Below are positions 12,336-26,060 of a stretch of 64,000 bases of DNA, piece by piece. The position numbers and the translations under genes are program-made. Origin of the DNA: Taeniopygia guttata (taxonomy: Eukaryota; Chordata; Aves; Passeriformes; Estrildidae); contig NC_133024.1 of assembly GCF_048771995.1 (NCBI RefSeq), positions 85,044,501 to 85,108,500 on the forward strand, read 5' to 3'. How positions within the stretch are numbered: position 1 is the first letter of the stretch; each line of letters opens with the position of its first letter. The notes under the pieces were generated by a model. It saw only the letters and a program-made list of their open reading frames with translations. It had not been told where the DNA came from and did not search any database.

Positions 12336-15300
12336 GTAGCTCATTTCCCTCTGTATGTATGAGTATGCTCTGAATACATTTATGATGACACAACTGCATC
12401 AGCTCTAGGCTGGGTTTTACAATTTTTACTGATTCATGACTAGTCATTAAAGTTCTATTACTATTGAAGGACAATGTCCAGAGGAAGTATAAGCAATTTC
12501 AGAAGAATTAAAAAGCCAAAAGACTCCGTGCAACACAGAGTGATACCAGTGTCCTCACACACGTACCATGATTCAAATGATTCAAAGGGCAACCACTTGA
12601 GTTCCCAACTGCTCTGTGTTCCCCAAACAACACTCACAGACAGAACTGCCATCTATCTCCATTTCCTTACAACCATCATTGGAGCAGGAGGGCAGTACTA
12701 TCACCAGCACTAAGCTGAGCCCACCTTGACTGGATTCTGGGTGCCTGCATGCAGAGCTGCCAGGCAGAAGTCAGACAGAACAGAAGAAATAGGCACCATC
12801 TTCCATGCTGCTGTACATAACCTCTGAAGCAAAAGGATGAAAAATTTCTACAAATATAGCTTCTTTTAATAACCTCCTTTTCTTATTCTACTGCCTCTGC
12901 CACAATTTTTAGTTTTAGATATGTGAGTCTCTGCATATGGTCCAATTCTCCAGCTTACTTTGGGTCCAGGTTTTTCTTGGGTTTTACTAGAGGCAAGAAA
13001 GATTGATATCAAAAAGAAAGAGGAAATAGAAAGAAAATTGAGGAAAACAAAGCCTTTACATACCCAGAAAGTCACCTGAACAGCCAAACAGAAGCAGAAA
13101 TGTTCCTTCCTCTTTTTAAATATATCTCCTGTTTCCATGCTATCCTAACTACATGGTATGTTTTTAAATAATCTGTTTTAAAATAAGTTGGGTGTGATCT
13201 AGTTACTAAATGTTGCGTGATTTGATTTGATACTTACACAGCAGAGCAAACTACTTTCCTAATCTAGAATAAGATGTAAAATTCTACAATGTCTTTAAGA
13301 AAATGGGACTTAAGTACCTTTATTTTTTCCAATGACAGGCAAGCCCAGGAAAAAGTAATTTTCTATTTTAGTTGGTTTTCAAAGTCTTAGAATTGACAAT
13401 TGCATATAAACAATTTACATCTTCACTTTTACAGCTACATGAAATCAACATCATTGATTTAGGCAGCACACAGTGTATTTATTTCTTGATTAACTTCCCT
13501 TCAGGTTTTCACTGTAAGCCCGTGATATTTTATTAGAGATAGCAGTGATACTTGTATTAATTTCCTTCATTATATTCCCTCATTATAGTCCCTCATATAT
13601 ATTCCTTCATTATAGTCCCTCATAACTTTGGCAGGTGGTCCTTTGAGTAAAGGGACAAAAGGATAAATAACTTGTGATGGTGTAACTGGAGTCCACCCCA
13701 CATACAAGAGGCAGGTTACAGCTCCACAATGAACTTTGGTTCTGACACACTCAGCCTTGTGCTTTGACTCAGCAGAGTAAATAATGCTCTTTACAAGCAG
13801 TCTGCACAAAATTGCCAGGGCGTTCTGGTCTAACAAACAGTATCTTATCAGGCATTACACATCCAATATAATTAATTAAGACATTTAAAAACTGAAGTGG
13901 TCTCACCCAGTATTTGGCAATTTCCTGTTACTAAGCAAAGTGGCCGAGTAATAAGAAACATCACAAAGACTAGCTAAAAGTTGAAGATCATTTTGATAAC
14001 AAACATTCTCATGTAAGTAGACCATTTGCATGTTCCTATCACAGTAGCACTCCTGCCTTCACTAGCAAATGGCTTCTGCTTCCTTACCCTAACCTTTTAA
14101 AGCAGATACTGTCTCCAGATCACTACAAACTATACAGACTGTTGTGGAGTAAAAAGTTTTAATAACATCAGAGCAGACTGTGGCTTGGGCTTGGGCTGAG
14201 TTAATTCAGCCTCAGTCTAATTCTAACAGTCAAATAAACAGAGTTAGGATGATGCTCAGTGCTATTGTAAATTTCAACCATATTCCATACTGCAGAGTGG
14301 ACAGAAAAAACAAAATGGTGTAATCACTTATTGATACTATGAAGAAAACTAGATTGGTCACTTTTATTTTGCCCTATGCTTCAGAAATAGATGCTATTAA
14401 AATAACAACTAGTCAGATACAAAAAGCTAGGAGGAAATGAGACTTTATATTATGGAAATACAGCTGACAAACAGTGCTGTGTAGGAACAGATGTGGTTGA
14501 AAAACAATGAAATACTTTTCAGCAGAATTTGCAAGTTTGTTTTGTGGAGGTGGAACCAAGAAGCCCTTGCTGGAGATTCTCACACCATTATCCACAGATC
14601 CAAAGTACCTAGGAGTTCGACAGGAAGTTGAGGTGTACCTATCTGCACACATGGTACTCTTATCTTGTGACTGAGCTACAGCTTGTGACTTTCATTTAGA
14701 ATACGACAGCAAAGCAGCTGAACTGGTTATTAAACTGGGCTGTTGAAGTAATAAAGGTAAAAACTACAGAATCTGATTTAAAGTCTAATTGTCAGTATTT
14801 CACTTTGACTAAGAAACTCGCTACACCAGGCTCATTGCAAGAATTGCAGAGAATGTTTCAAGAAAACTGACCAAAAATCCTTTGTGGACACATGACACTT
14901 TCCAGTGCTCTCTGCTCACAGAATCATTTCATATCAGATTCACAGGATTAGCTATTGCTAAAAACATCCTCTCACTGTGAGAAAGGTCATGGAAACAACC
15001 TCTTTACTCTAGAGCAGACAGCAGTTCCTTAAAGCATGCCATCAGAGTCCAAATAAAAACACTCATACACTTGTGCTAACAGTGTTGAGTTACACAAGCA
15101 CTGGTAACCAGTTTAAAGAGCATAATTTTGTCAAAACAGCAGGCCAGCTACTATTATCCTTCTGTATAGTGCAGACTCAATACAAATGTCAGAGTAGCCA
15201 GACTGTTTACTCAGTTCAGGCATTACTGAAATAGACTAACCTTCAGTGTCATAAAACTTTGCCCGTTCAAGGTGGGTTCAAGCCCACCTGGGGACCCTGG

Positions 15301-18300
15301 GTTATCAGATATGCAGTGCTATATTATTACAAACCCATTATTTCAACTTGCTTCTAGGAAAGATATACGTCTTTTCCTCCCATTATCTTCCACTGTTAAA
15401 TTCCAAGTTAATAACCCATTGTTGCAACAGGTTTAAGCATTACTGAAGCAATTCAAAACAAGAGTAAAATGCAACAGAGCTTCCTGATCCAAGGACATAA
15501 TGAAAGCAGCAGAACCATCATCTATAAATGCATGGCAAGTCCAAAGGAGCAACTGATGTTCTAGGGCAGAGAGCTGTCCCTTAAGATTGTTATCACAAAT
15601 GCAGGTATTTGTATGGCAGAGATGTTTCTGTGCAAAACAAGAAAGCAAGGAAGGAGAAACTCTGCAGGGAAAACAGTATTAAAGGCTGCAGAAAGTCTGA
15701 GGGAAAGCAAGAATTGTTATTGAAAAAGAATTCCGAAAAGGGGCTAATAATAGGGCACCACTTCACTGGTGGCAGAACAAAATAGGGAGTGATGCTCAGA
15801 GAAGCCTCCCTCCTCTTCAATGAATTCTATTTCATCCATGCAATCAAGTTTTGTTTGGGGTTTTGTTTTTAATTACCAGGATTAGATCTGGCTTCATCAT
15901 CAGATTAATATTAGCTAAAAGCCTGGTTTTGACCTAAATTTTGACAGCCTCAGATCTCAAGTAAATCCAGGGACACGCCCCAATTCTGACCTTGCAGCAG
16001 ATCCTTGCTCTGTCTTGCCCACATACGGCTTTTCATACACACTACACTGTGATCTCAAATGCCCATGTGAAAGTGGAAGCAGCAGCAGATTGACTTTCAG
16101 GTGGCTTTTGTTGATTTCTTTCACAGCTGTAGGAAGAATTAACACTGGCACACCTGTCAAAAGAATCAAGAGAGCCTGTTCTACAGCCAAGAGGCCACAG
16201 ATAGGACAATAGCTCTGCAGCCCACCAAACCATGGGATACTGCTCTCACAGGCTCCCTTCTCCTGTGCTGAACTCCATCCACCTGACCCAGGAGCCATAA
16301 TGCTCCTCACTGTATTTTGCACCCCAGCTTACCAGACACGTTCTCTTTGCACCATCGCAGCACCCAACACAACACTCCTCCAGACACATTTGCGGGTACC
16401 TCAGAAATTTTGTCCAGCACATAGAAGGAGCTGATTTCCTGAAGTCCTTTCAGCTTCTCTGCTGACTGCACTATGTGCCACAGTTTCTCAAAACTAATCT
16501 GCTGTTTCAGAGAAACACGAGACTTATGAGGAGAACATGTCCATTCATTCACGATATACACTCCTCTACAAATATGTAACACAGATTGGAACTGACATTC
16601 AAGATGACCCACACCCTATATAAGCCTCATGAAAAGTGCCTACTTATTCACTTTTCCAGCTTGGCAAACTAAGCCTCCATACTCTGTGTCAAGCTAAAAC
16701 ATTTGTTAAAACAATTCTTGGCTTCCTTCCACTCCAAACAAATTCATCAGACAGATATTTCAAGTCATATTCTATTTAAGCAAGCAGAAGTAGAAAGGTA
16801 AAAAAGTAGAAATGTAGGAGCCTTCAATAATTAGAATATTACTTTTTTTTTTTGGTACACCTTTCTCTTCCACATAAGGATAATGGAAGGTTTCAGCTAT
16901 TTTTGAGGTCACTGTCTCCAATTAAGAGAAATGCATGAGCTTTAAACAAATCAGACAACCGTGGAACAATTTTAATCCCTGAATGAATAAATCCCTTGGG
17001 GGACGTGGCTGCAGAGAAATCAATGGGCAATTCTATTAAGCCTTAACAGCAAATAAGGCACAATCTGGCTTCTACAATGAACCTCAAAGCCACAGATCCT
17101 GTCATAAGAATTTATCAGATTTGTGTGATCAGTCATCAGTGTACAGAGTCCGATTATACCCAAGTATCTTCTGCTTACAGCAGCTGTTGGAACAGTGTTG
17201 TACTGGGCCATCTTTGAGTTAGGGGCTGCAATCTTACGGCAAAAGAAAAGACAGAAATAAGTGTTAGCTGGGTGAATACTCATTTGTTCCAGTGAGCTCC
17301 TACTCTTGTTGGCACCCTGCTGCCCACTGACCTTACCTCCAGCCCCGAAGTGTAAAGAGAAGTGTGAGCTGTGACTGTGAGAAAATTGGCATTTGCTCCC
17401 ATAGCCTTTCACAGCAACACATAAATGACCTCATTTGCCCTACAAACTGGAAGTGCTCTCTCCAGCTGTGGGATCAAACACAAATCATTCATACCATGCT
17501 ACAAAAAAGTCCACAGACTAGCACAGAAAATAGAACTGTGCTTTAAAAAAAATCATCAAAACAGAAGATGAAATTTCCCCTCCCCTTCAATATACCTAAC
17601 AGCTCACCTACTGACCCCTGCCAGGGTAAAGACAAAATCACTTTGCTTGATGTGGGTGATACAGCCTAGCCCATATCTAGGAGCCTCTGCCTCAGGCTGC
17701 ATCTGCTCTTGTAAGCGAAACACTCTCAGGACTGTTCTGTGGCACCGGAGGCAACGCTTGAAACCAAACTGCTAAACTCTCATGGTCTTCAAAACAGGTT
17801 GACTACATCCACTCCGCTTGCTGCAAACCATCACCAGCCTATCCAACAACGATTACATCCAGGACTGTTCCAACAACAGCCTGGTACACCCAGTGTTCAC
17901 AAGTTCAGAAGTACTCCCTACTCTTTAGATAAATAGTTATTGAGGGCCAAGTTTTCACAGCTATTAAATACCTAAAGATAGAGATGGGAACCATCACTTG
18001 CAGTGAATAGGAATCATTATCCAATAAGACCCACAGCAGGATTTTGAGGTTAGGTGTCTCCTTCATATTGCAGTTGACTGGGATTTATGTCCCACATTTA
18101 TGGCACACAAATGGGATGTTGAAAGCCTCTGTGTTGAGTGTCATGCCTTTGTTATCTCTTTACATGAAAGTACAATGTCGCCAATCCATTACATTGGCTT
18201 ATGAAAGAAAGAAATACAGAAGTAATAGTACAGGCAAGTGTTTTCCTCCCTCTGCTGGGTAAAAAAAAATAACACCTGCATATTTCAGCTTTGCAATCTT

Positions 18301-21300
18301 GCTTCATCTCTATCTCTGAGCAAACAAATTTAAGTCCTGTGGAAGCTGCTTGAGTAAATTTCAACACTACCTGGTAGTGCGAGACACAAGACAGGCAGAA
18401 ATGGTTAAATAGCTTAATTCACACTGGTTTGTCATTTGGTCAAAGAGATTTTGTAGATGTAATCAAAAAAAGGGAAACTTAAGTCATTAGAAAGAACAAA
18501 TAATTTTCACAGTGACACTTGACTTTTTTCCCTCAGCATCCTTTCACTGATGCAAGTCACCCAGAACTCTGTAATCTGCTCAATCGGTTTAAAATACTGA
18601 CATACATCTAGCACCTCACTTTAAAAAAATAAACCAATAAAGAAGCACAGCACTCTTCATCAGCTGGTTCAGTAGCAATTAGACAAACTGAGTTTACAGT
18701 CTGGACCATACTTCATCTCACAATAAATTTTTAAAAAGAGCTAGGCTACAATATTAAATAAAAAAAAAATCTATACTTGTGCTCCCATGATTTTGTATCA
18801 AATAACTTTTGAGAGAAGTACATATTTAATTGAATATTTGAGAGCAGTAACCTCTACAGTATCTTATAAAACAGGCTGCTGAGGAACAAGAAACCCATGG
18901 ACCAGATACAGCCTGTGACTTCACTTTGATAATTTTGGACTGAGTGATTCGAGGGGAGTGCATTAGGACAAGAAAAAAAGTGTATCTGGGCCCTGTCAAA
19001 TGAGTCTGACAGTTCTCCCTGGGCTGCAGTGAAAAAAAATCTCATTTCTCCTATAAACCAATACTAGGAGAAAATTATAGTGCACATTAGCACAAGAAAC
19101 TACTCCTCATTAACAGTTTCTATAAACCTTAATGGCAAGTAAGAGGGACAAAAGGAAAAAAATGTTGTCCTGATTATTTTAAAAACAGATTTCTTTTTCA
19201 GAGTTAACTTAGAAGTATTCATGCTGGGAAGCTACATCCAAAATACCTGAAATGGGCTCCATTTTCATAAACTGTTAAGTACTCCTTTCCATTAAAAAAT
19301 CAACCTTTAGTCCATCCACCTTCAATGTCTCAAAGACATTAGCCACCTGGGACAGGACACCTCACTGAAATACACTAACTTGTCTTTCTTCAAATACTCC
19401 TTTTTAAAATCCTGACACAACAGTCCTAATGAGAAAAGCATTTTCTTTTTCTTGCTTGGATTATGTGCCAGTGTGGCAAAATTCAGCTACCACTAATGGC
19501 TTGAATGCACCAAGCAAGATATGGAGAAGGATCTCTGCAGGTCTGCATGTTCACTCATGTTTGCAAAAACTGACATCACACAGATTAAGAACTGATTGGC
19601 ATATATTAACTGTTTGCTTAAATGATGATCAACTCCAGGTTTCTCATCTCCTCTTTTTGTTGTGTGAAACTGTCTTATATATTTTTTCATGACATGCTGT
19701 TGAAGAAACTAAGGGCTGATTTCTCTTTGACTAATGACATTAAATAAATTCTGTTTTATTATGATGCTGCCACCTATAGTCTTTCTGAACACCACACCAC
19801 CTCTGCACAGTTTTGATTTGCATTTAAATTTCTAAAAATTGCATTGTTTATCTTTTGCTAAAACTTTCAACATCACCCCACCCAGCAATGACAACAACAA
19901 ATAAAATGTTTGAGGGGACACGCTTTTGTCATCTTTCCTCTGTGATTTCCAGCCCCACCAAGTATTCTCCCCAGTTTTGGATACTCTGATATTCTCTGAT
20001 GAAGAGACTGCTTTCAGAAGTTCTGAGAAGAACGGGTGACTCAGAGGTGAATATCTATTAAACCAGCATGTACTGCTCCTTTCAAACACCAGAGAGCATG
20101 CCTGAACACACTACACAACCAGCCTACAGCGCAGAAGACAGGATGAAAAACAGATCTGAAGTTTCTGTGAGGCCTAAAGGAGAATTCTCACCAGATACTC
20201 CCATATATACTTCATTCATGCACTACTTCTGTACTCTGATTAGGACCACTAAGCAGAGACATTAATTCTCTTCCTCTCCTGATGCTTTTCTGAACTATAG
20301 TTTTCTGAAGCTAATTTATCATTGAGTAAAAAGCAGACCTCAAATAGACCAGACATACATACCTTCCACTGCAGAGCAACAAACAAAGTGATGTGGATCT
20401 GGAATCTCTCCGTCCTGTAGTCCTACCAGCTGAGACCTAAGCCATAGGGATGTTTTGCACAGTGCTCCTACCTATGAAACTATCAGCTCTATGGTTATGC
20501 ATTAAACACCACTACACCAACTCAAAAGGCCTGTAGCTGCAGAAATTAGCTATTTGTTCTTCTTCTAGGAATGGAATTAGAAGGACAGATAGACATTTCT
20601 TATGTTTGTCCCTCCTTAACCTCCAATTTGTCCGAGTACCTATGGAAACTCTTGCATGTTTCCATGGTCAGCTGATGCAGTGCAACTCCTGTATCTGCCA
20701 AACCCCCTAATACCTTGAAAAAACCTTAGTGATACTGATTCCAGTATTAAAGAAGGAATGCCATAACTGTAAGATTAAAAGAGCTACTAATTTTGATGGC
20801 ATACAGTGCCCTGAGTCCTTTAAATTCCATATTATATTGTATTTATAGCTTCTTTGTTCAGTTCTAGAATATTTTCCATTTTAGGAAGGAAAGAAATCTA
20901 CTCAAGAATTAAACAAATCCCATAATTCTAAAATACAGGCAGCTGATTGCATTGTATTAGACAATGAGTTAGAAGATGAAGCAGTTCCTTTGTTATATTC
21001 TGTCTCTTTAAATAGCAGAATTGCCAAAGTTGGTGTGACAAAAGAAGAATGACATGGAGAATGAGAACTGTGTAATCTTCCCATCTCAGTCAGCACTTAA
21101 GGATACAAAGGAGTAAAAATGCTACCTGTCTCCATTGCCCAGAACTTCTATGTGCTGCAGATAAAAAACAAACAAACCAAAACACACTGAGTTTTTAGCT
21201 TTTCAGGGATGCAATATTAAACAATTTCATTAAAAATAAATTGTTTTTTTTTTAAAAATAAACTGATTTTCTGTTTTAAAAAGGGGGGAAAACTAGAGCT

Positions 21301-24300
21301 ATTGTGTATTTTTATCCACTGAACAAACAAACTGTTTATGGAGACTGTATCTCAGTGCAAGCTGAAGAACTTTTTATAACTGTGTACTCTCAGACTGTAA
21401 ACTGAGATATTATCCCTAAAATCATTTACTGTTTCCATAAAAGAAAAAGTTGTGCTGTCAAGTACTGTCAAGACATTTTCCTTGAAGGACTCTTTAGAAA
21501 GTTACTTCTGTCTTAACTTAGCAACAAACTTCAGCAGAGAACCAGCTGGCAGAGGACACCACTGAATGTATGTGCCAGCTTATACACGTGTAGGTTTTCC
21601 ACACTCCTGGAGCTGACTGATAAAGTCTTCTCTGAAGCAGCTGGGAGCATGGAGAACCACGGGCCTGAGAATTCTGAGAAACCAAATTTACTGGAAGAAA
21701 TACCAAAGAAATCAGCGCCCTGTTTTATCTCATTCTCTTTGAACATCAACAGGCTGGCTAAAAAAAACTTTTTCCCTAAGTAAATACTCTAGTAATTACA
21801 CTTCACTAGACTCATTCAAGGTCATGAAGAGTCAATGGTGATCAACTGCTAAAAAGTCCCACACTTGTTTTGATGCATATTTCTCTGAGCCATTGATTTA
21901 ATCTTCCTCTTGATCATTTCAAAATTTGTCACAATTTAAGGCATCACCAATTTCTATAGTGAAATTTACTCCCAAGGTGCATTTCAAAAGTGCTGCACAA
22001 GAGCAGATATACCATCTGCTGTTTAAAGAGTTCCAAGACAATTTTCTGTTACATTCCTACAACAACTGAATAAGCCACTATTGCCAAGAGGAATTCTGTT
22101 GACTCCCTTTGAGGCTATATAGAGTACAGGCATCACGAGTAACAGGACTTGCAAGAGGTATGAAAATGGTAAAATGGTACCCTTGAAATTAAGACAGTAA
22201 TTATTTAAGTCTGAGCTTTACTAGAAGCATCACTGCTGATAGTTTTCACAGAAATATCTACTTATACATTTACACTCTGCTCCCAGACTGCTGTCTGTAT
22301 TTTCCCAGGGGGCAGTAGACCCAGTTGCTTGGCTTTGAGCTGCCAAAACTTTTAGTTTCATCCTGTTATAACTCATCAAACAGATGTAGGCATTTTACAC
22401 TCAGAATCCTACAACCCACTATGTGCAGTCTTTACAGATACCAAAAACCAGAATACTCCAGAATTCCTGTGCTGATTGCATTGTTTACTTTTATGCTTAA
22501 TTTCAAAACTTTCCATTTTAAATGTATTTCAGGGCAGTCAGACTCTTGTATTGCATTGTTATATTGCACTGTTTTACCCACATCTACCTCCAAAAAGTTA
22601 GTCAAATACTGTATCAGGAAGATCTTTCCATTAATGACTTTATGAGATGACACAGATTTAATGAGCCTGTCTTAGCTTAACCCTCTTCATGTGGAGTGTG
22701 GAAGGAGAGAGACTGCACTGCCACACTGAGAAGGCACTGGGGAGGGATTTGTACAAGTATTGACCAGTTCAAAAACAACTGAGACAAGGTTATCAAATCC
22801 GAATAATTCTGAGGGAGTTCTGCTGTCTTGAGGATGAGCAGCAATGCACAGAAATGCTTTGGTACAGATAAAGCCATCTTCCTTAAGTGACAACATCCAT
22901 GAATGGATGTTTCACTGCAATAAAAAGGGTAGGTAAATGGTCTCCTTTCCTGACCTTTTTGCACAGACTCTCCCTTTAATAATACAGAAACATAAATCTT
23001 GCAGCAAGAGAAGACTGTATATTTAATACCTTGGATAAATTACATTTTATGACTGAGCTTCCATCTCTCTTGTGATTAACTCTCTTCCAGTATGTGCACA
23101 GCTGGAAATGAAGCAGCTTTTCCTAAGAGCATCTTACAATCCTGGCACGTACAGCCTTCATTCTATTGCCTTCCAACAAAGATTCCCATGTTCAAGTGGA
23201 CATCCTTTAGTATTTTGGACTTTAACAAACTAGCCATATTCAGTTCATCAGCACCTACAATTGCAGAAAGGCACTTCTAGGCTTCTGTAACGAAAAAGAT
23301 AAATTAACTGTGCATTGCTGGGTATATATTATGTTTAATGGGCCAAAGCCTGAGCTTGCTGTTACGAAGCAGGAGGGCAGAGAACAAGAGAATTGATGGA
23401 TTCCAGCTGTGCAGGGCACTGGACAAGAGACCTGTGATATAGTAACAACAGACTTCAGAGTCACCTTCACTTCCTGCACAGTGAGTGCTCTGCAGGTCCC
23501 CATCTACAATGTGTGTTGGTTATACTCTCCAGTCAAAGACCGGTTGTGCTCAAAACACATCTGAAATCAAGAGTGGAACAGATGGGCTGTGAGGCAATGA
23601 CCATTTATTAAATCTTCACATAAAACAGGGAGAACTTGTCTATGTATTGTTAGACATTGATGATTTCACTTTTGCGCTGGTGACTCTGAAATGCAGCTTT
23701 ACTACTGCAATAAATATTTGCCGGAGACATTTCCAAAATTCAATCCTATTTTCAGCTCCTCAGTAACAGTTCAGTGCCAGTCCTTGTTATTTAGGAGGTT
23801 TTTTTCTCCTGTTTGCTACTCTTTTGTCATGACTGTAAATACTGAGGCTACCAGCCAAGTACTGTACAGCTGTTAATGTCCTACACAACAGAGAGGACAG
23901 CACAGGAGAGAGGACAGCAGAGGCTGTCAGCACCCCCACAGGCTGAGTGGGAGCAGAACCCTTTCTTCTGTAGAGCTCAATGGCAGGCAGCACACACTCA
24001 TATTCCCATCTACTGCCTTAGAAGAAACACTGCCAGGTTAGCTGTTTTTTCTGTTCTTTTCCAAGAGAACAATTATACCCTATACACCCAGAAGCACATG
24101 CTAAATAAAACATTTTTTAATTAAAAACACAGCAGAATTTAAGTTCACAAGGTCTCTGTGAAAGCAAAGAAACATGACCTTCTACTTTCTCTAAACTCTG
24201 ACGTCTGTACATAGACAAACTAATTACCCATCACTATAAACAACCACAGACAGTTCCTACCTCGTCACTGGATAAGCCTAAATGCACCTGCTCCCTTTCC

Positions 24301-25400
24301 TTTAATGATAAGCCAACTGCTACCCTGAAAACGCCTTCTTTCAATGATTAAAGAGCTACAAGGCAAGTGCCAGTAATAAAGTTACATTTTTTTCTTTCTG
24401 TAATCTAATCTTTGCCCTGTAGAAACTGCTGATGAGAGCTCAGTTCCACTTAAAATTTACATGAAAACAAGCCATATCATGTTGCATGGAAAAGGACTGT
24501 TGCCCCAGTGTTTATTGGCATGGTGATACAAAGACTGAGAAATTACTCTGATGCAAAAAATTATGTACAGCCTTGTATCAACATCAAACAGGCTTTGATG
24601 TATGGTTGCTATTTTTGGAAGCTAATGATCTGTGAGTGATAAAGCAAATGAACTTCTTAATGATGACAAATACAGGAGAATGTACAGTACTGAGTAGAGA
24701 ACATGAAGTCCAACCAAAGAAAGATTTATGGGAGATAGTTATGGTACCTAAGATTTATAATGGCAAAAGATGAGAACAGGAAAAGATTCTGGAAGGTCTT
24801 GTGCATCTACCTGGAATAACAATTCACAAAGGATGGAATGTACAGTCCACTGCATGCTTCTAGCTGATACTAACATTGCTTTTGGTATTTATACTCATAT
24901 AAAGCATAAGACATGCAGTACTTTCTCCAATTTAAATACAATTAAATTAGCTATAGAAAAAAAAATTGGATTTTTAACTAGTGTGAAAATATGCAAATAA
25001 TTAGTGTTTATATTGTTGGGGTGTTCCTGTAAACTTCTCTTTATATATGGGGTGGTTTTCAGCTAATTGTGTGGCAAAACTGGAAAACCGACGTTTTCAC
25101 AACCAAAATTTCATTGTGCTCTTAAAAGGTTTTGAATTGAAGAGATTCCTTTACAGTAACCTAAGATCCATCAATGGCAATCAAAATTCAATGCACTAAA
25201 TATACTACGGGTAGTAAAGTTTGCCAACAGAAGATAGCATAATAATGAAAACAATGCATTTGTGGTAGTTCAGGTCTTGTGTCTGAAAGTATATTAAAGA
25301 AACGGGAAAAGTCACAGAATTTATGGCTAATTTCAGGGTAGAGGATCAGTCAGCATTTTGAGAGATATTTAAGGAATGGAAGAGAAAAAGCCACAGCCTT
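12336..25400. other. Long stretch without a recognised gene; probable intron
   Basis: Thirteen kilobases of AT-rich sequence in which I find no exon with family resemblance and no clear transposon. A short imperfect tandem repeat lies at 13561-13625. A stem-loop resembling a tRNA T-arm sits at 15269-15288. A P/Q-rich open frame of unknown status lies at 17739-17936. If the CpG island at 25.4-26.05 kb starts a leftward gene, this is its first intron. Confidence 0.4.
13561..13625. repeat. Short imperfect tandem repeat
   Basis: About two to three imperfect copies of a ~30-base unit built on ttccttcattatag and tccctcat, making repeated blocks of tcattatagtccctcat. Minor local duplication, no function inferred. 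Confidence 0.6.
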
Positions 25401-26060
25401 TCAGGGCAAGAATATACTGCCTGCTGAGCTCGGCCTTGCCGCAGGGAGCCGGGCAGGTGGGAGCACAGCCTCTTCACCGCAATCCAATTCACACCTTCCA
25501 GAAACCCGGAGCCGCCGGTCGCGAAGGAGCCATTTGTGTACATGGAAACCGGAGTCCCACTGGGTACGTGCGGCCTCTAAGTCAAACTCTCTTTTGCTTC
25601 AGGTTAAGTGTCTCCCGTCGCTGCGCTCGCAAACAGCGTCCTGAGGGACGGGGGAAGGAAGCGAAGCCCTGCCCGCCGCCCAGCCCGCCCCGAGGGCAGC
25701 GCCCGCGGCTCGGCCCGCAGGTCCCGCTGGGCGCGGCGGGTCCCGCTCTGCCCTCACTCACCTGCGGCCCGGGCGGCGGTGCCGGCGGTGCCGGCGGCGG
25801 GGAGCGGCGGAGCCGGGCGGCGCGGACCCATCCGAGCCGCGGAGCTGCCGCCACCTGCCCCCGGGCCCGCCCGCTCCTCCCCGGGCCCGCCGCCACCTGC
25901 GGCCCGGGACCCGCCCGCGGCCGCGGGGCCAAAGGCGAGGCGGGCCCGCGGCGCTGCCCCGGGGCGGGCGGGGCGCGGCGCTCAGGCGCTCTCCGCCTCG
26001 GCGAGACATTGACCGCGGCCGGGTCACAGAGCCACGCGGGCTGAGGAGCGGACCAGGCAC
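25400..26060. promoter_or_regulatory. CpG island, probable promoter
   Basis: A sharp shift from AT-rich sequence to very GC-rich, CpG-dense DNA, densest at about 25.62-26.04 kb with many GGGCGG-type and CGCCGC motifs. This is the only such island in the left half of the window. On the minus strand it holds a consensus splice donor, CCGCAG|gtgagtgag, with the exon ending at 25762, which fits a first exon whose intron runs leftwards. The long open frames in several registers here are a by-product of base composition. In mammals the gene beyond TSGA10 on this side is CRACDL, on the minus strand, so it is the leading candidate. Confidence 0.75.
25762..26045 (-). other. CRACDL: Candidate 5' untranslated first exon of CRACDL
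   Basis: The minus-strand donor ending this putative exon matches the vertebrate consensus (CAG|gtgagt). The upstream boundary, meaning the transcription start, is a guess within the island. No translation start can be assigned and none of the known CRACDL protein is visible in the window. Gene identity rests only on conserved synteny with mammals: CRACDL, TSGA10, LIPT1, MITD1, MRPL30. The island could instead start a long non-coding RNA or serve the other strand. Confidence 0.35.

Noticed and set aside
15269-15288. Hairpin AGGTGGG-TTCAAG-CCCACCT resembling a tRNA T-arm and B box
   Set aside because: No A box, anticodon arm or acceptor stem at the right spacing; at most a trace of a tRNA-derived SINE.
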